Assembly (NCBI RefSeq): GCF_045055315.1
Contig: NZ_CP173677.1
Location: forward strand, 1-64,000
Origin: Brachymonas wangyanguii
Lineage (GTDB): Bacteria; Pseudomonadota; Gammaproteobacteria; Burkholderiales; Burkholderiaceae_C
DNA length: 64,000 nt
Direction of reading: 5' to 3'
Under the pieces are notes generated by a model, which saw nothing but the letters and a program-made list of their open reading frames with translations, was not told the origin of the DNA and did not search any database. Shown here piece by piece: positions 63,701 to 64,000 of the stretch (position 1 is its first letter; each line of letters starts with the position of its first letter). Position numbers and translations under genes: made by a program.

Positions 63701-63866
63701 GCGCGGCGCCGGGCTGCGTGATGGTGACGGTCACGATCGGCAGCTGGATGTCCGGAAAATCCTGGATCTTGTTGCTCTTGAAGGCGATCAGGCCAGCCAG
63801 GCTCAGCAGGGCAAACAGCAGGATCGCCGGTACCGGGTTGCGGATCGACAGCGCAGAAAAGTTCAT
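60762..63866 (-). CDS. RND family efflux pump, inner-membrane transporter (AcrB/HAE1 type)
   Basis: A 1034-residue RND transporter that uses the proton gradient. It has twelve membrane helices in two halves and two large periplasmic loops. It begins MNFSALSIRNPVPAIL, with the family stretch QDFPDIQLPIVTVTIT-like sequence, and contains VGVLVDDAIVEIENIERHM in helix 4, where the proton-carrying Asp pair lies, and an equivalent GIVTKNSILLVDYA in helix 10. Substrate unknown: a hydrophobic drug or solvent pump is the usual guess. It is preceded by a membrane-fusion gene. Confidence 0.94.
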   Translation of the reverse strand: MNFSALSIRNPVPAILLFALLSLAGLIAFKSNKIQDFPDIQLPIVTVTITQPGAAPAQLETEVARKVENTVATLTGIKNIYTTVIDGTSSTVVEFELEKNITDAVTETRDAVSQIRSDLPGDIREPVVSKLSTSGRVVEIYSVRLKPGAGWDEEQLSWYVDNTLNKRMLGVKGVGAVKRIGGVHREVQLLLQPDRMQALGVTAADVSRQLSQVQQDPPSGRTDVGSGEQTVRTLSAARSAAELAELRIPLAQGRSVRLGDVAEVRDTVAEQRAIALVDGQQTIGLEVFRSKGASEVEVAQAMAAVMAQAQRDQPELEIRRVVDNARPVQDNFDGSMQLLYEGAVLAVLVVWAFLRNWRATLVAATALPLSIIPTFFGLSLFGYTLNMVTLLSLALVVGVLVDDAIVEIENIERHMAMGKSPFQAALEAADEIGMAVIATTFALVSVFLPTAFMSGIPGLFFRQFGWTAVLAILASLVVARLLTPMMAAYLLKPGRRHAEPPQDGPVMRFYLRLVRWCITHRGLTMLAAMVLFVGSLLLIPLLPTGFMPHADRGQTQLTIELPPGSTLQQTLQVAELTRQRIQQQEGDQLVNIYSSIGGGGAGDGFKPGAAAQVHRAVLTINTLHRNERKDSLIAIEGRIRDIVREIPGARFQVGSGDMGSKMELVLLGDDGAQLDRVAQEAERQLRTLQGIGGVTSSASLVQPELIIRPDHARAAELGVTASAIAQTVRIATSGDYDQYLPKMNLDERQIPIRIKLPDDYRQRIADIEQLLVPARNGMVPLLAVAQVGLESGPSVINRTNRERSVRLDIELGSRSLGQLNAEVRTLPVMQQLPAGVRLAELGDAQEMNELFNSFGIAMTIGVLCIYGVLVLLFRDFMQPITILAALPLAIGGAFVAMLLAGKALTMPAMIGLIMLMGIVTKNSILLVDYAIMARREGMSRFDALIDACHKRSRPIIMTTLAMGAGMTPLALGMGAADPSFRSPMAVAVIGGLVTSTLLSLLVVPAFYTWIDDLEHWLGRLLKRRQHAMPSSAES

Positions 63867-63881
63867 GCCGGCTCCCGGGAA

Positions 63882-64000
63882 TCAGCGACTGGCGCTGCTG
63901 GCCGGTGCGACCGCCACTGGCGCAGCCGTGGCCACCACCTTGACCAGATCGCCATCGATCAGGAAACCGGCACCGCTGTGCACCAGCCGGGTCTGGCCAT
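63882..64000 (-). CDS. RND efflux membrane-fusion protein, C-terminal fragment
   Basis: The window ends inside this gene. The last 38 codons read GQTRLVHSGAGFLIDGDLVK and then VVATAAPVAVAPASSASR before the TGA. This is the C-terminal membrane-proximal strand region of an HlyD-like periplasmic adaptor with an Ala/Pro/Ser-rich tail. It ends 15 bases before the RND start, as is usual for adaptor-pump operons. The N-terminal majority lies beyond base 64000. Confidence 0.75.
   Translation of the reverse strand, partial: GQTRLVHSGAGFLIDGDLVKVVATAAPVAVAPASSASR

Overview
This is about 64 kb of GC-rich chromosome from a betaproteobacterium, most likely a member of Burkholderiales; the genus cannot be fixed from the sequence. 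The case rests on the HprK/PtsN/HPF set, a type-2 PyrF, the argS-SPOR-dsbA and ssb-MFS neighbourhoods, and the order pgk, pyk, fba, purC, purE, purK, sua5 read along the minus strand. Base 1 is the first base of an in-frame ATG of dnaA, which looks like a circular chromosome opened at dnaA. There are no tRNA or rRNA genes, CRISPR arrays, phage genes, transposases or insertion sequences. Almost every gene is housekeeping, and packing is tight, with many ATGA or TGATG overlaps.

Layout. 1-9.5 kb: dnaA (without dnaN beside it), a DUF3422 membrane protein, argS, a SPOR-domain cell-division protein, dsbA, then lptA-lptB-rpoN. 9.5-15.8 kb: ssb, an MFS exporter, kup, a GlsB-like stress membrane protein, pyrF and a degenerate uracil-DNA-glycosylase-fold protein that resembles the DNA polymerase III psi subunit (HolD). 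15.9-19.1 kb: rimI, tsaB, and divergently dacB coupled to a SemiSWEET gene. 19.1-37 kb: the Burkholderiales glycolysis/purine cluster on the minus strand, interrupted by a fatty-acid desaturase, a glycine-zipper protein and an 8-kb block holding cnoX, a sugar dehydrogenase, an Old Yellow Enzyme, a small secreted beta-helix-like protein and a metN-metI-metQ-metQ methionine importer. 37-50 kb: a universal stress protein, an orphan branched-chain amino-acid binding lipoprotein, azlCD, fmt-def facing dprA, hprK-ptsN-hpf, a DUF2214 membrane protein, aroC followed by an unassigned HExxH protein, corA, an orphan MerR-type regulator and a TerC/YjbE protein. 50-64 kb: nrdA-nrdB behind a cobalamin riboswitch, a Fur-controlled feoA-feoB-Cys-rich cluster, a GST, purB, a MaoC hotdog protein, a metallophosphoesterase, and an RND efflux pump with DUF3147 downstream and the tail of its membrane-fusion gene at the window end.

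How the parts fit. RpoN and HPF-PtsN-HprK normally sit together and link nitrogen-type PTS signalling to sigma-54; here they are 33 kb apart. Purine synthesis (purB, C, E, K), pyrimidine synthesis (pyrF) and ribonucleotide reduction (nrdAB) supply nucleotides. The riboswitch implies that class Ia NrdAB is shut down when vitamin B12 is present, so a B12-dependent reductase should exist elsewhere in the genome. TsaB and Sua5 both serve the tRNA t6A modification.

The observations most worth a second look are the HolD/UDG-like protein, the B12 riboswitch on nrdAB, the HExxH protein behind aroC, the secreted beta-helix-like repeat protein, and the dyads around the MerR-type regulator promoter. I found no clearly new multi-gene system.
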